A stretch of 64,000 bases of DNA from Nitrospira defluvii (GCF_905220995.1 NZ_CAJNBJ010000018.1:62001-126000), one strand, 5' to 3'; counted from the first letter of the stretch, positions 18,344 to 28,016 are shown. Notes: a model not told the origin generated them from the letters alone. A program made the numbers and translations.

Positions 18344-18724
18344 ATGATCGACATCCTCGTCGTCGACGACAACCTGCAACTGCGAGACACCTTGCGGACC
18401 ATCTTGAACAAACGGCCGGGGTTTCAGGTCATCGGCGAAGCGGCCGACGGCATCGCTGCCTCACAACTGGCTCAGACCCTTCGCCCTGCGGTGGTACTGA
18501 TGGACGTAGGCATGGCACGCATGGATGGTGTCGAAGCCACACGACGCATCCGAGCGCTCCTCCCGAATACCGTCGTGATCGGGATGTCCTGCCACACCAG
18601 TCGGGAAGTCGAGGCGGCCTTGCGGGCCGTCGGGGCCAATGCATTCCTGCCGAAGGAACTGGTGCCGGAGAAGATTTTCGACGTGCTGGCCGAACAACTG
18701 CCCCCCCCGGTAGCCGCAACGTGA
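18344..18724 (+). CDS. Single-domain response regulator (REC only)
   Basis: From ATG 18344 (GAGG six bases upstream) the product is 126 residues, one receiver domain without output domain. ILVVDDN gives the acidic pair, VVLMDVGM the phospho-acceptor Asp near residue 53, and NAFLPKEL the conserved Lys near 103. The sequence RDTLRTILNKRPGFQVIGEAADG resembles NarL/FixJ receivers. It converges on the PAS-rich hybrid kinase, 60 bases away, and could take phosphate from it or act as a phosphate sink. An ATG at 18308 is the alternative start. Confidence 0.85.
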   Translation: MIDILVVDDNLQLRDTLRTILNKRPGFQVIGEAADGIAASQLAQTLRPAVVLMDVGMARMDGVEATRRIRALLPNTVVIGMSCHTSREVEAALRAVGANAFLPKELVPEKIFDVLAEQLPPPVAAT

Positions 18725-18784
18725 CGCACCACAACACCGACGGCTTCCCCTCCGGCGGATGCCGACGGCAAGAGCCAATGCCGG

Positions 18785-21700
18785 CTAGCGCGTACTGACC
18801 GTCGCTTCAACGATTGCCTTGCACAACTGTCCCCCTGCGCTCTCCTTGGTCAGATACCCACAGGCGCCGGCCTGCTTCATACGCTCAAACATGTCCGCCG
18901 AATTGTGCATGGACAAGGCCAGAATCTGGATCTCCGGAGATTCCTCCTTGATCCGCCTGGTCGCCTGCACCCCGTCGCACCGGGGCATGTTGACGTCCAT
19001 CACCACCACGCTGGGCTTCAGCGTACGCACCAACTCGATGGCCTCCAACCCGTCCCCTGCCTCTCCGACCACCTCGAGTTGCGGATGCCCGTTGACGATA
19101 GCCCGGAGACCCTGGCGCAACATCTGATGATCGTCCACCAGCAACACCCGAATCTTCGGACGCACGAGCGAGGCCACGTGGTCCGATTGCTGGACTCCGG
19201 GCGTCCCTGCTTCGTGAGACCACGCTTCAGTGAGGGCCGCCCTCGCAGCCGCCTCGTCTACACGTTCTGCGGTGGGTAGAGTTTGACGATCCAAGGGCAA
19301 GGTCATGACGGCGATCGTGCCTTCACCCGGCACCGACTGCACGTCAAACGACCCCCCCAGGGCCTTCATCCGCTCGCGAATGCTGAACAACCCAAACCCT
19401 GTCTCGAGTCCTGTTTCGGCCGCCACCAGATCGCAACCGGCGCCGCGGTCGGACACCGTGATAGACAGGGATGCTCCAGACTGGGCCACCGTGATCCGGG
19501 CTTCATTCGTCCCCGCATGCTTCACGATATTCATTAAGAGTTCGCGGACGGACTGAAACAGCAGCACCGCTTGTTCCTCGGACAACGGAAGACTCTCCGT
19601 CGTCGTCTCCGACTCCAGCACCACTGTCAGCTCACGCTGCATCCGATCCGCCAGCCACCGCAGCGCCATCAGCAGACCGAATTCATTCAGAATCGGAGGG
19701 CTGAGCTGCGCCACCAACGTCCTCGTATAGGCCAACGCCTGATCCATCACCTCTTGCACTTCCGTCATCGCCTGAGCCGCCGCCGGCGTCACCTCTTCTA
19801 ATTTGGCCTGCCCCAACTTGATACGGCTCAGGACCAGCAACTGCGCGAGATAGTCATGCAAATCGGTGGCGAGCTGCTTGCGGATCCGATGCTCGGCAAG
19901 ATTCAAGTCGGTCGTCAGGGCACGCAGCCTGTCCTGCGAATCGGCCAATTCGCGCGTTCGTTCCTCGACACGCCGCTCCAAGTCATCTGCGAGCTGCAGC
20001 AATTGCGACTGGGCTTCCTTCCGGCTTTGGATATCCTGCACGATCGAAATGAAATGTTGGGGACAGCCCTGCGCATCACGCAGCAAGGACACGGTCAAAT
20101 GCACCCAGATCAGCGAGCCGTCTTTCCGGATGTAGCGCTTTTCCATGGAGAAGGTCTCGATCTCACCGGCGAGCAACCGGCGCACTGCGGCCCAGTCCGG
20201 CTCAAGGTCCTCCGGGTATGTGATGTCGGCAAAGGTTTTACCCAGCAGTTCTGCTCGTGAATAACCGGTCAGTGCGCAGACGGCATCGTTGCAACGCAGC
20301 CAGCGTCCATCCAGCCCCACATGCGCGATGCCGACCGCCGCATTGTCGAAGGTGGCTCGATGCTGGGCTTCGCTTTCGCGCAGCGCCTGCTCCGCCATTC
20401 TTCCGTCGGTGATATCTTCGGCAAAAATAATGATGCCGCCGATGCCGCCTGATTTGTCCCGCCAGGGGTGAATCTCCCATCGAATCCAAAAGACCGTCCC
20501 GTCTGAACGCTCGAACCGGTCTTCCTCGGCACGCATGACCACTCCAGCCAAGCCTTGCTGATGCGCCCTCCGCCATGCGTCCGGAACATCCGGAAAGACG
20601 TCATAGTGACTGCGTCCCAACACCTCCCCTTCGAGGCCATAGTCCGCCAGCCACCGCCGGCTCACCGCCACATATCGCATCTGCCGGTCGAACATCGCGA
20701 TCGCCGCAGGCGCATGTTCGATGAAGAGACGGAGCCGTTCTTCACTTTCCCGCAACGCGGCCTCAGCCTGCTTGCGTTCGGTAATGTCGTGGGCGACTTT
20801 CGACACTCCCACGATCCGACCCTCATCATTGCGAATGGCCGACACCGTCAGGGCAATATGGATCCGCGTGCCGTCTTTTCTCCGGCGCTCGGTTTCGTAT
20901 TGCTGAACCGCCTCGCCCCGACCGATTCGTTCGAGAATCGGCACCTCGTGATCGAGCCGGTCCTCCGGCACCAGCATGGTCACCGGCCGCCCGACCGCTT
21001 CCTCCTGACTGTATCCGTATAGTCGCTCAGCGCCTCGATTCCAGCTGGTGATGATCCCATTCAAATCCTTGCTGACGATGGCATCTTCCGACGACTCCAC
21101 AATGGCCGCCAGCATCGCACGCGCCTCTTCCGCTCGTTTTCGCTCGGTAATATCGACGATCGCCGCGATACATCCCGTGACGGTTCCCCGCTCGTCGCAT
21201 TCCGGCGCATAGGTCACTTGCAAGAGCCGGTTGCCGGAGGTGGTGCCCGGGAACTGTTGATCGAATCGCACCTGCCGCCCGGCGAGGGCTTCCGCCATGT
21301 ATGGCGCCGACTGCTGGTAGACCTCCGCCGCCAGGACCTCGCTCGGATGCCGACCGATGAGTTGCTCCGGAGTTCGCCCCAGTAACTCCGCGTACTGCCG
21401 GTTAACGAACCGGTACCGGTAGTCTGTGCCGCATTGCGCAATGAGTACCGGAGCATGATCGGTGACAAATTGCATCTGGCGCTGGCTCGCGCGCACCCGT
21501 TCTTCCGCCTTAGCCCGAGCCTCGATTTCCAGCCTCAATTGCTGTTCCTCAGCCCGCACCTGCGTGGTCTCGGCCTGCGCGCGAAGGCGCGCCCGTGTGA
21601 TCGCTTCGGAAAGGGACACGATGATGAGATTCGCGGCGATGAAGATGGCCAGGGCCGCTTGCTGTTCACGGGCCGATCCCTGAACATCCAGAAAAAACCA

Positions 21701-21997
21701 GGCGGACAGGGCCGCCGACACCAGCGTGGCACCGGTACCATGGCGCCACCCACAGGCCACCGCCACGAACATAATCGTAGGATAGTACGTAATGAAGGTG
21801 TACCCCGATCCCCAGAGCGGGGTGAGGGCCATCCGTAGCCCGGTCGCGATGCCGAGCACGACCGCCGTCAAAAGAGTGGGATTCCATGTGGCAAGGTAGG
21901 ACCACCAGGAGCTCGGGCCTTGGCGGGAATCGTCGAACGTCTTCGCGAGTGGAGAGATCGGTTCTGAAGCCATGGGCTCCATCGGCGAGCGATGCAT
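18785..21997 (-). CDS. PAS-rich hybrid sensor histidine kinase with C-terminal receiver
   Basis: A 1070-residue inner-membrane kinase. Residues 35-145 have four hydrophobic segments of the DUF4118/MASE type. Four PAS modules follow at about 170-290, 300-415, 425-545 and 550-675, each ending DITERK-like. Then comes a HisKA_3 dimerisation domain (RKQLATDLHDYLAQLL, phospho-His H714), a HATPase (ELLMNIVKHAG, GFGLFSIRERMKALGG) and a NarL-type receiver (about 940-1065) without HTH. HisKA_3 kinases usually phosphorylate NarL regulators; here the receiver is fused. ATGs at 21982 and 21973 are alternative starts, the last preceded closely by GGAG. It is the likely sensor for the regulator at 18344. 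Confidence 0.9.
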   Translation of the reverse strand: MHRSPMEPMASEPISPLAKTFDDSRQGPSSWWSYLATWNPTLLTAVVLGIATGLRMALTPLWGSGYTFITYYPTIMFVAVACGWRHGTGATLVSAALSAWFFLDVQGSAREQQAALAIFIAANLIIVSLSEAITRARLRAQAETTQVRAEEQQLRLEIEARAKAEERVRASQRQMQFVTDHAPVLIAQCGTDYRYRFVNRQYAELLGRTPEQLIGRHPSEVLAAEVYQQSAPYMAEALAGRQVRFDQQFPGTTSGNRLLQVTYAPECDERGTVTGCIAAIVDITERKRAEEARAMLAAIVESSEDAIVSKDLNGIITSWNRGAERLYGYSQEEAVGRPVTMLVPEDRLDHEVPILERIGRGEAVQQYETERRRKDGTRIHIALTVSAIRNDEGRIVGVSKVAHDITERKQAEAALRESEERLRLFIEHAPAAIAMFDRQMRYVAVSRRWLADYGLEGEVLGRSHYDVFPDVPDAWRRAHQQGLAGVVMRAEEDRFERSDGTVFWIRWEIHPWRDKSGGIGGIIIFAEDITDGRMAEQALRESEAQHRATFDNAAVGIAHVGLDGRWLRCNDAVCALTGYSRAELLGKTFADITYPEDLEPDWAAVRRLLAGEIETFSMEKRYIRKDGSLIWVHLTVSLLRDAQGCPQHFISIVQDIQSRKEAQSQLLQLADDLERRVEERTRELADSQDRLRALTTDLNLAEHRIRKQLATDLHDYLAQLLVLSRIKLGQAKLEEVTPAAAQAMTEVQEVMDQALAYTRTLVAQLSPPILNEFGLLMALRWLADRMQRELTVVLESETTTESLPLSEEQAVLLFQSVRELLMNIVKHAGTNEARITVAQSGASLSITVSDRGAGCDLVAAETGLETGFGLFSIRERMKALGGSFDVQSVPGEGTIAVMTLPLDRQTLPTAERVDEAAARAALTEAWSHEAGTPGVQQSDHVASLVRPKIRVLLVDDHQMLRQGLRAIVNGHPQLEVVGEAGDGLEAIELVRTLKPSVVVMDVNMPRCDGVQATRRIKEESPEIQILALSMHNSADMFERMKQAGACGYLTKESAGGQLCKAIVEATVSTR

Positions 21998-22200
21998 CGA
22001 CGCTGTGCAAGACGGCGCTGCCGGCGTTCAAGCGACGCAGCAAAGCCGTATCTGCCGCTACGGTCCACAGTGTACAGGATTCGAACGACGGACTCCACGC
22101 TTTCAAGTGAATCCAACGGAGGCATGCTCGTATCTGGGCTCCGTGGACCAGTACAGGGCATGTCTTGTGGAACGAAGAACGAGTCGTGGGAGGCAGGATG

Positions 22201-22581
22201 TTAATGCTTTTGACTGGCCGAGCCGGATGACGAACTAGGACGATGCCGTTTCTCCAGCCATTCGATCAGTTCCAGCCGCAGCAGTCGATTCAGCCGTTGC
22301 TGGGCATCCACCGGTACGCGCTGAAACTCCACGCCGAACTGATTCCCTTTGACCCATTTGATGGTGCCGAGTTCAACCGGCAAGGCCGGCGGTTCGTTCT
22401 TGAGCAACATGCTCACGCGCACCTCGCTTCCGCACAGGGCTTCCCGATCGCACGTCACCGAACAACCTTTCAAGGAGAGGTTGGTTAAACGCCCTTCGCC
22501 GACAAACGGCGCTCCCCCGAAGATCACAGGGTACTGCAGCGGAAACCGGTAGTAGGTTCGCACATACCGACGAGGTGCCAT
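22201..22581 (-). CDS. PilZ-domain protein
   Basis: A 126-residue single-domain protein with AAGGAGG seven bases before its ATG. The c-di-GMP-binding signature is partly visible: RTYYRFPLQYPV near residue 8 (an R..R-like RxxxR variant) and TNLSLKGCSV near residue 33 (the (D/N)xSxxG motif). GVEFQR near 83 closes the barrel. PilZ proteins transmit c-di-GMP signals to motility, pili or polysaccharide systems. It lies upstream of, but transcribed away from the start of, the hydrolase cluster, 87 bases from its last gene. Confidence 0.82.
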   Translation of the reverse strand: MAPRRYVRTYYRFPLQYPVIFGGAPFVGEGRLTNLSLKGCSVTCDREALCGSEVRVSMLLKNEPPALPVELGTIKWVKGNQFGVEFQRVPVDAQQRLNRLLRLELIEWLEKRHRPSSSSGSASQKH

Positions 22582-22668
22582 GTCAGCCTCCTTGTAGGCG
22601 GATCCTATCGAGAGCCGGCGGCTGAGCGGTATCCTACCTTGGAAGGGGCCGAGAGCGGATCGACCCGA

Positions 22669-24837
22669 TCAGGTAACCTGGGAAGCTGGCAAAGTCGAGG
22701 GAGAGTCTGACATACCCGCTGGGGCCATGGTTTTCTTCATCTTTTTAAAGATATATCCAACATACGTCATGCAACAGAGATACACCATCGTCACGGTCAG
22801 CAGAACCAACGTGGCGACATACCAGACTGGCGGTCCGGCAACATTGTCGACCGAAGCAGACAAATGCCTTCCTCCGCCCCAAATCCACGCCGAGGCCAAA
22901 AGAAGTACGACAATACCGCCGAGAATCCTTCGGCGAAACACTCTGTTAAAATTGCCTGCGGTTTTCAATGACAGTCGTACGTTTCTATTTTTCGCATCGT
23001 TTGCGTCGAAGGCCTGGTGCGGATGAGCATTCAGCAAAATGAGAATACGGCGCCAGGCGACCGATCCGGCCACGACATTGGCGAAGATCCCGCGGCGGGG
23101 CTGCCAAGGTAGCACTCGCCTCATCAACCCATTTTGTCCCGCAATATATTCGGTTTTCGCCTCACGACGATAGGCATCGAACGGCCTGGGACAGGTCCAG
23201 AGCAAGATTCCCGTAAGCAGTGCAAAGGCCGAGGATGGTGAAAAGCCCCAGTACCACCATCCGATCCAACCGTAACTCAGCAACAACCCTGTGATGACCG
23301 ATGCAATGAGGGGAATCCTTGCGTAGGCCCAGATCAACGCCATGTCGTAGACCCCGGCGACTTCGATGAAGTCCTTGGAGATGAATTGCCCCACATGGGT
23401 TTCGTCATGATCGCCTGGAAACGCCGGAGACTCGTCAATAACCTCACTGATCACGCGATCGAAGAGCGCTTGATCCTTCCAATATTGAACGTGCGCCATC
23501 CCTGGCACCGAATACCGACGAAATACCACGTCTCGGCAAGCGACTGGAATGCTGGTATTAAAAACCTTGCTGTAACTTGGGCATTCTAGGGTGGTGTCCA
23601 GGTGATGGCCGACGGGATCCTGTTCATCGCAGAGGTTGTAATGGGTAATGCGGTGCCGAAGGCTGTCGTCAAGCCAGTTATCACTCCACGCAGGAGAAAA
23701 AGAATGGTGACTTAAGCCCATATGACGATAGTTGTGATGCCAGAGCGTATGAAATTTGTCGATCGGCGACCCGAGGGTGATGAAATTCTTTACGTGATTG
23801 CGCCATAGGAGGAGAGGGATCTCCTGGTAAATCGGTGACCCGTTCATATTCGGCATATTCGCACCATGGCACTGTCCGAACTGCGAATAACACTGACTAA
23901 AGTCGGCCCAGTTTTTGGCGGCGCGTGGAAGGTCTGAACGTCGAGGGTCCCTCATTAACTCGGCCAGCAGCCCCAGCCAGGCGTCTTGGTCGGAATCCTC
24001 CCGTTCCGTGTAACCAGGAAAAGGAAGACAGCCGCTCTCATGCCGATCAGTCCCGTCTCTGATGCTTTCTTTCGCAAAGGCATACACCAACGCGTCATAA
24101 CTCAAGACCGACCCCAGACTGTGCGCAATGATCGTATACAAGGGCGGAACATAGTCCTCAGCGGCACTGGTCCGTTCAAAGCGGCACCACTGGACATAGT
24201 CACGCAGATGGATCTCATCCATCACCGTATGAAATCGGCGGACAGCCTGCCCCCTGGTACGGGCATAGTCACCGTACAAATGGATATCGCCGATCACATC
24301 CTGGAAAACGGTTTTCTCGATCTCGTCTGAGTACCTCTTCAGCAAACCTTGAATGGGCAGCAAGGTTTGCTTGATCTCCCATAGAAGGGGGAGGACCCAT
24401 GGGGTCGACCATTTGGGGGGAGTGAACGGCGGCTGAAGACGAGCCAACAACGATCCCGTCCACTGCTTTGTCGATGAGCTGAACACCCTATGGTGCTCCT
24501 GCAAAATGTCCGCCCACCGCATATCCACGAAGCGAAAATTCTTCCCTGCTGTGATGGTCGCGCGAGTGCCGTCAAAGGCTGCTGAAACGCTCCGTGGTTC
24601 AACGGGAATTCCTTCGAACTCCGACCAGCCCTGCCCCCCACCCTTGCGGCGCATGGAAAGCGAGGACAGAGTCCCGGGCAACAGCGCCGCATAAGGAAAT
24701 TCCGGTGTTGGCTTGGCTCGTGCCGTGGCAAACCGATTCACCACCTCCACCGTGGTTTCGTTGTGCCGCTGCTCGCCGATGCCATGCACGACAATGATGT
24801 AGTGACGAGGATGCGGCGTTTCACTCTCGTTGGACAT
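22669..24837 (-). CDS. Alpha/beta-hydrolase with C-terminal transmembrane helices
   Basis: From ATG 24837 (GGAAGGGG eight bases before it) the product has 722 residues; an in-frame start at 24906 would add 23. IIVVHGIGEQ at residues 14-23 is the oxyanion-loop strand and AHSLGS near residue 237 the nucleophile elbow (GxSxG-like, A-H-S-L-G), followed by a long insert. The last third has about four hydrophobic segments, including ASVITGLLLSYGWIGW and WYVATLVLLTVTMVYLC. It is thus a membrane-anchored serine hydrolase, resembling DUF676/PGAP1-type lipases only in outline. It is the last gene of the seven-gene cluster, 72 bases after the previous one. Substrate unknown. Confidence 0.7.
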   Translation of the reverse strand: MSNESETPHPRHYIIVVHGIGEQRHNETTVEVVNRFATARAKPTPEFPYAALLPGTLSSLSMRRKGGGQGWSEFEGIPVEPRSVSAAFDGTRATITAGKNFRFVDMRWADILQEHHRVFSSSTKQWTGSLLARLQPPFTPPKWSTPWVLPLLWEIKQTLLPIQGLLKRYSDEIEKTVFQDVIGDIHLYGDYARTRGQAVRRFHTVMDEIHLRDYVQWCRFERTSAAEDYVPPLYTIIAHSLGSVLSYDALVYAFAKESIRDGTDRHESGCLPFPGYTEREDSDQDAWLGLLAELMRDPRRSDLPRAAKNWADFSQCYSQFGQCHGANMPNMNGSPIYQEIPLLLWRNHVKNFITLGSPIDKFHTLWHHNYRHMGLSHHSFSPAWSDNWLDDSLRHRITHYNLCDEQDPVGHHLDTTLECPSYSKVFNTSIPVACRDVVFRRYSVPGMAHVQYWKDQALFDRVISEVIDESPAFPGDHDETHVGQFISKDFIEVAGVYDMALIWAYARIPLIASVITGLLLSYGWIGWWYWGFSPSSAFALLTGILLWTCPRPFDAYRREAKTEYIAGQNGLMRRVLPWQPRRGIFANVVAGSVAWRRILILLNAHPHQAFDANDAKNRNVRLSLKTAGNFNRVFRRRILGGIVVLLLASAWIWGGGRHLSASVDNVAGPPVWYVATLVLLTVTMVYLCCMTYVGYIFKKMKKTMAPAGMSDSPSTLPASQVT

Positions 24838-24909
24838 GACAGAAACCCCTTCCCAGCTTGATGAGAGCCCGAGTGCAGGCCCCTCGCTCACCGCTCCGCA
24901 CATCAATGC

Positions 24910-25329
24910 TTACTTTAGGGCAATTCCGATTCCAATGAGACCTGCAACTTTATAGATTTCCATGACGGCTTGCCAAAAGTTCTTGGCCATCCCCACGTGA
25001 AGCTGGTAATGGGCTCGCTCAACCTTCCGCTGAGGCTCCGGTAACTTCCTCACCCACCGCTCAAACACCATGGTTTCAACCCATGCCCAAGTCGGGTATC
25101 CCAGCGCGGCGACCCCAACCCACAACAGGATCAGCCAGAGGCGATCTTTAGGCCACGACGAGATTTGTAGCCCGCCAACAAGGCCAAATAGTAATGGCGC
25201 TAAACAGATCGCCACATGAATGATTGAAGCGGTCACATGCAGGTGCATGCTTCCAAAGCGCCAGCCGTGTTGCCTGTACCACTGCGGAGTTGGCTCTACG
25301 AGCGAATCCGGCGTTGGATCGTCATTCAT
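24910..25329 (-). CDS. Small membrane protein of the hydrolase cluster
   Basis: A 139-residue protein from ATG 25329. A GTG at 25359 in frame would add 10 residues and overlap the preceding gene by 11 bases. Neither has a clear Shine-Dalgarno. Two strong hydrophobic segments (SIIHVAICLAPLLFGLVGGL and LWLILLWVGVAALGYPTW) and a weaker third at the C-terminus (VAGLIGIGIAL) flank a charged loop rich in E/R/K (KLPEPQRKVERAHYQLHVG). I know no family. Context places it between the cysteine hydrolase lipoprotein and the 722-residue hydrolase, as a probable membrane partner. Confidence 0.65.
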   Translation of the reverse strand: MNDDPTPDSLVEPTPQWYRQHGWRFGSMHLHVTASIIHVAICLAPLLFGLVGGLQISSWPKDRLWLILLWVGVAALGYPTWAWVETMVFERWVRKLPEPQRKVERAHYQLHVGMAKNFWQAVMEIYKVAGLIGIGIALK

Positions 25330-25348
25330 AGTGTCTAGTAAGAGTCTG

Positions 25349-26326
25349 CTATCGTTCACTCGTTGACTCGAACGTCACTGGGTCCAGGAGAAATCGTCGG
25401 ACTTCCTCGTGGGCATCAGTCGTCGCCTTGCCGGACTCGCCGACGCGCCATTCCCCGATCAAGGTGCTATGAGCATGTTCAACCGGATGCTTCTCGTACG
25501 GAATCACCCACTTGTGCACGCGATCAGGAAATTTTCCTCGCTCCGTAAAGAGATCCCACACCTTCCACCGCTTTTCAGGTTTCGCGATGCAATCTTGTTC
25601 AAACCGCAGGTAAAAGATCCTCGCGGAACTCTGTTTCGCCTGTGCAATCTCATTTTTCGAAATGCCCAGTGAGCTTCTGGCCTCGCTGCTGTTGTCGAAT
25701 ATATTCAACGGCAGCGTGGGTTGGGCCAGGACGACGGCATGGATTTTCTGATTGCCGAGCAAGGCCAATGGCAGCGAGCCCGTCAAACAGTTGCCGATCA
25801 CGCCGATGCGTTGCTGCGGATGCACTCGCTCAATCTCCGCCACGACCGCGCGCAGCCACGGCACAACGTCGCTCGTTCCACTCTCCAACCCCCGCCACTC
25901 ACCGTTGAGTCCAAAGGTGATCACGAGACCATGCCAGTTCGACTGGCTATTCGGTTTGCCAAACAAAAGCGGCACATAGACCGTAAAGTCCTGGGACAGC
26001 TTGCGCGCATACTCCAACGTCTTCCCAGACAAACCAGGCAGTTCATGGAGCAACAGCACCGGCGGCTTACTTCGATCGCCAGGGAAACAATACACAGGAT
26101 GCTTAATCGAACCCGCTTCAAAGTCATCGTCGCCGGCCGTGTCCTTCTTGTCGCTTTTCAAGCATGATTCTAACTTGTTTTTCTCGACATCGAACGGGAC
26201 ATCCTCGCCGTGAGGCAGGCAGCGGATGGACTCCACCATCGCACAGGACGACAACGACAGAGCGAGACCAAGTGCGAGAATGTCCTTTGTGAAAAGACGT
26301 ATCGGACACATCGACACCATCCTCAT
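25349..26326 (-). CDS. Lipoprotein with dienelactone-hydrolase-like alpha/beta fold
   Basis: A 325-residue protein. The lipobox LSSC (C28) follows a hydrophobic stretch (residues 16-27), so it should be a membrane-bound lipoprotein. LLLHELPG at 91-98 is the oxyanion loop. The nucleophile elbow is G178-N-C-L-T-G183, with Cys instead of Ser, as in dienelactone hydrolases (GxCxGG). A C-terminal HPVEHAHSTL holds the candidate catalytic His. Three in-frame ATGs (26326, 26320, 26311) exist; the first lies two bases after the stop of the upstream gene, suggesting coupling. Substrate unknown; being an extracytoplasmic Cys-hydrolase is unusual for the DLH clan. Confidence 0.7.
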   Translation of the reverse strand: MRMVSMCPIRLFTKDILALGLALSLSSCAMVESIRCLPHGEDVPFDVEKNKLESCLKSDKKDTAGDDDFEAGSIKHPVYCFPGDRSKPPVLLLHELPGLSGKTLEYARKLSQDFTVYVPLLFGKPNSQSNWHGLVITFGLNGEWRGLESGTSDVVPWLRAVVAEIERVHPQQRIGVIGNCLTGSLPLALLGNQKIHAVVLAQPTLPLNIFDNSSEARSSLGISKNEIAQAKQSSARIFYLRFEQDCIAKPEKRWKVWDLFTERGKFPDRVHKWVIPYEKHPVEHAHSTLIGEWRVGESGKATTDAHEEVRRFLLDPVTFESTSER

Positions 26327-26328
26327 CG

Positions 26329-27243
26329 TTACGGTCTTTCTGCCGGCCAGTCAGGATTCGGGCGGCGACTCAAAAACTCGAATACGAACTGTTCGCTCTT
26401 GGCCCTGGTGTGATGCAGTGGTGCCGCCGGTGGAGGGTACTGCGGCAAATAGTCACTGTGACCGATACCTCGATCAGGATTTGCCATATGTGATTCGATC
26501 TTAGCTGACACCTCGGGAGAACCACCTTCCGGACCATACCGGCCCAGTGCCCGTACCGAACGCTCTCCTGAGAACGGCCACCAGGACTGGACCGAATCGC
26601 CCGCCCGATACGCCACCTGCAGGACCCTGTCCTCTTGTGAGGCCAGAACCGCAATCCGGTCGGCCTGCTTTGCGGCGTCGCGATAAGAGGTTGGCTCGAC
26701 TCTACCCAACGAATCGCTGTCGATTGCCGCCGCCATCAAACAGATGCGATCCAAGATCGGCTTCTTGACCGTCACATCTCGTACCATGCGTTGCGCCGCG
26801 CGCATGACGACGCGGCAACCGAGGCTGTGGCCGACGAACGCCACACGGGCGCTCTCATGCACATGGAGCACAAGCCACGTGAGCAGGTTATCGGCACTGT
26901 CGTCAGCATCGCGACTTTCCGCGGGATAGCTCAACGCGCCGGCCCAGCTGCCAAGCGCGTTGGCCCAGGAGTCGCCGGGCCAAAGAACCGCGAGCATCAG
27001 ATCCGTTGAGCCCTGCTGTTCCAGACACCCGATAAACCGCACCAGCTTGTCACGCCCCTCCTCAAGGCCGTTGTTATAGCCGTGCAGGAGCAACGTGAGA
27101 CGCTGTCCACGAGTCAGCAGGGTAAAATCCGGCAATCGATCATTCCACCACACATCCCAATACGGCAGAGCCTTATAGAGCACGCCTGAGGTGACAGCTC
27201 CCCCAAATTTTTGGTCACGCAAGCTGAGGATAAAGGCGTTCAT
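26329..27243 (-). CDS. Alpha/beta-hydrolase (DUF900-like)
   Basis: From ATG 27243 the product has 304 residues; the ATG overlaps the TGA of the upstream gene (ATGA), so the start is set by coupling, and a 35-residue extension to 27348 is rejected. LLLHGYNNG at 51-59 is the oxyanion loop typical of DUF900 proteins; VGHSLGCRVV at 137-146 holds the Ser nucleophile. The C-terminal end has GIGHSDYLP, the probable catalytic His. No signal peptide or membrane helix is seen, so it is probably cytoplasmic. It is the third hydrolase in the cluster. Acyl-ester or lipid hydrolysis is likely from the fold, substrate unknown. Confidence 0.75.
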   Translation of the reverse strand: MNAFILSLRDQKFGGAVTSGVLYKALPYWDVWWNDRLPDFTLLTRGQRLTLLLHGYNNGLEEGRDKLVRFIGCLEQQGSTDLMLAVLWPGDSWANALGSWAGALSYPAESRDADDSADNLLTWLVLHVHESARVAFVGHSLGCRVVMRAAQRMVRDVTVKKPILDRICLMAAAIDSDSLGRVEPTSYRDAAKQADRIAVLASQEDRVLQVAYRAGDSVQSWWPFSGERSVRALGRYGPEGGSPEVSAKIESHMANPDRGIGHSDYLPQYPPPAAPLHHTRAKSEQFVFEFLSRRPNPDWPAERP

Positions 27244-28016
27244 CGCGCTTTCATCGCCTTCGTGGCTTCTTGCAAGGCGGTGGAGAGATCCTTCGCGACT
27301 GGCGTCAGGGGAACGGCAGCAAGACCGACGAGGAGACACCACCCCCACTCATCCGGGACCATTCCCAAGCTCCCACCAACCGCGAATGAAATGGCCAACG
27401 AAACGAATGTAGCTAGGAACTTGGTCTGGCTGACATATTGTGTGTCGGCCAAGGCCAAGGCGGCATCGATACGGGCATCGATCATGGTCTCCAGACGGGC
27501 CAACGCGGATCGCTGTTCATCGCTCATAGCCGGCTCCTGAGGAGGCATGGGCACGTTTTGAGACGGGGGCTGCTCCGCGTGGGAACGCTGTCGGCGCGCG
27601 CTGTCAATCGCTTGCGCTGCCAGAGTTGCCATGTCCGCCGAGACGCCTAACTCAGTCGCCACCAACGCGATGGTCGGCACCTCCATCATCCCGAACCCGA
27701 TCCGCACCCCCTGCCGTAGCGTTCGAGGCAGGTCGCCGCCTGCACGGCCTGCTCGATATTGAGCACGGAGTAACTCCATGACGTCACTCCCATAGGCAAT
27801 TCTCAAAGCGGGCAACAGTGGATCGAGGGTAGCCTTGTGCGTCGGAAAGAACCGCCGTCCTCCCTCCTTGCCTCCCACCGCAAACACCCGCTCAAACCCG
27901 GCCGAATCAAACCACGTAAATGCCTTGAAGAGCCCGTCAACGATGCCCTGTGCCGCTCCTCCCAACGCGCCGATCGCGAGCGCCGCCGTGCCTAACGTTG
28001 TTGATTCAATGTCCAT
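27240..28016 (-). CDS. Membrane-associated protein of unknown function
   Basis: A 258-residue protein. The N-terminus (residues 8-30, Gly/Ala-rich: GTAALAIGALGGAAQG) may be a membrane or amphipathic segment. The centre (about 60-150) is helical and soluble, and residues about 200-240 have two hydrophobic segments (ATFVSLAISFAVGGSLGM and WGWCLLVGLAAVPLTPV). A Pro/Gln/Ser-rich linker lies near 150-165. The stop overlaps the start of the DUF900-like hydrolase gene (ATGA), and it begins 45 bases after the large lipoprotein gene. I do not recognise a family; a structural or regulatory partner of the hydrolases is possible. Confidence 0.65.
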   Translation of the reverse strand: MDIESTTLGTAALAIGALGGAAQGIVDGLFKAFTWFDSAGFERVFAVGGKEGGRRFFPTHKATLDPLLPALRIAYGSDVMELLRAQYRAGRAGGDLPRTLRQGVRIGFGMMEVPTIALVATELGVSADMATLAAQAIDSARRQRSHAEQPPSQNVPMPPQEPAMSDEQRSALARLETMIDARIDAALALADTQYVSQTKFLATFVSLAISFAVGGSLGMVPDEWGWCLLVGLAAVPLTPVAKDLSTALQEATKAMKAR

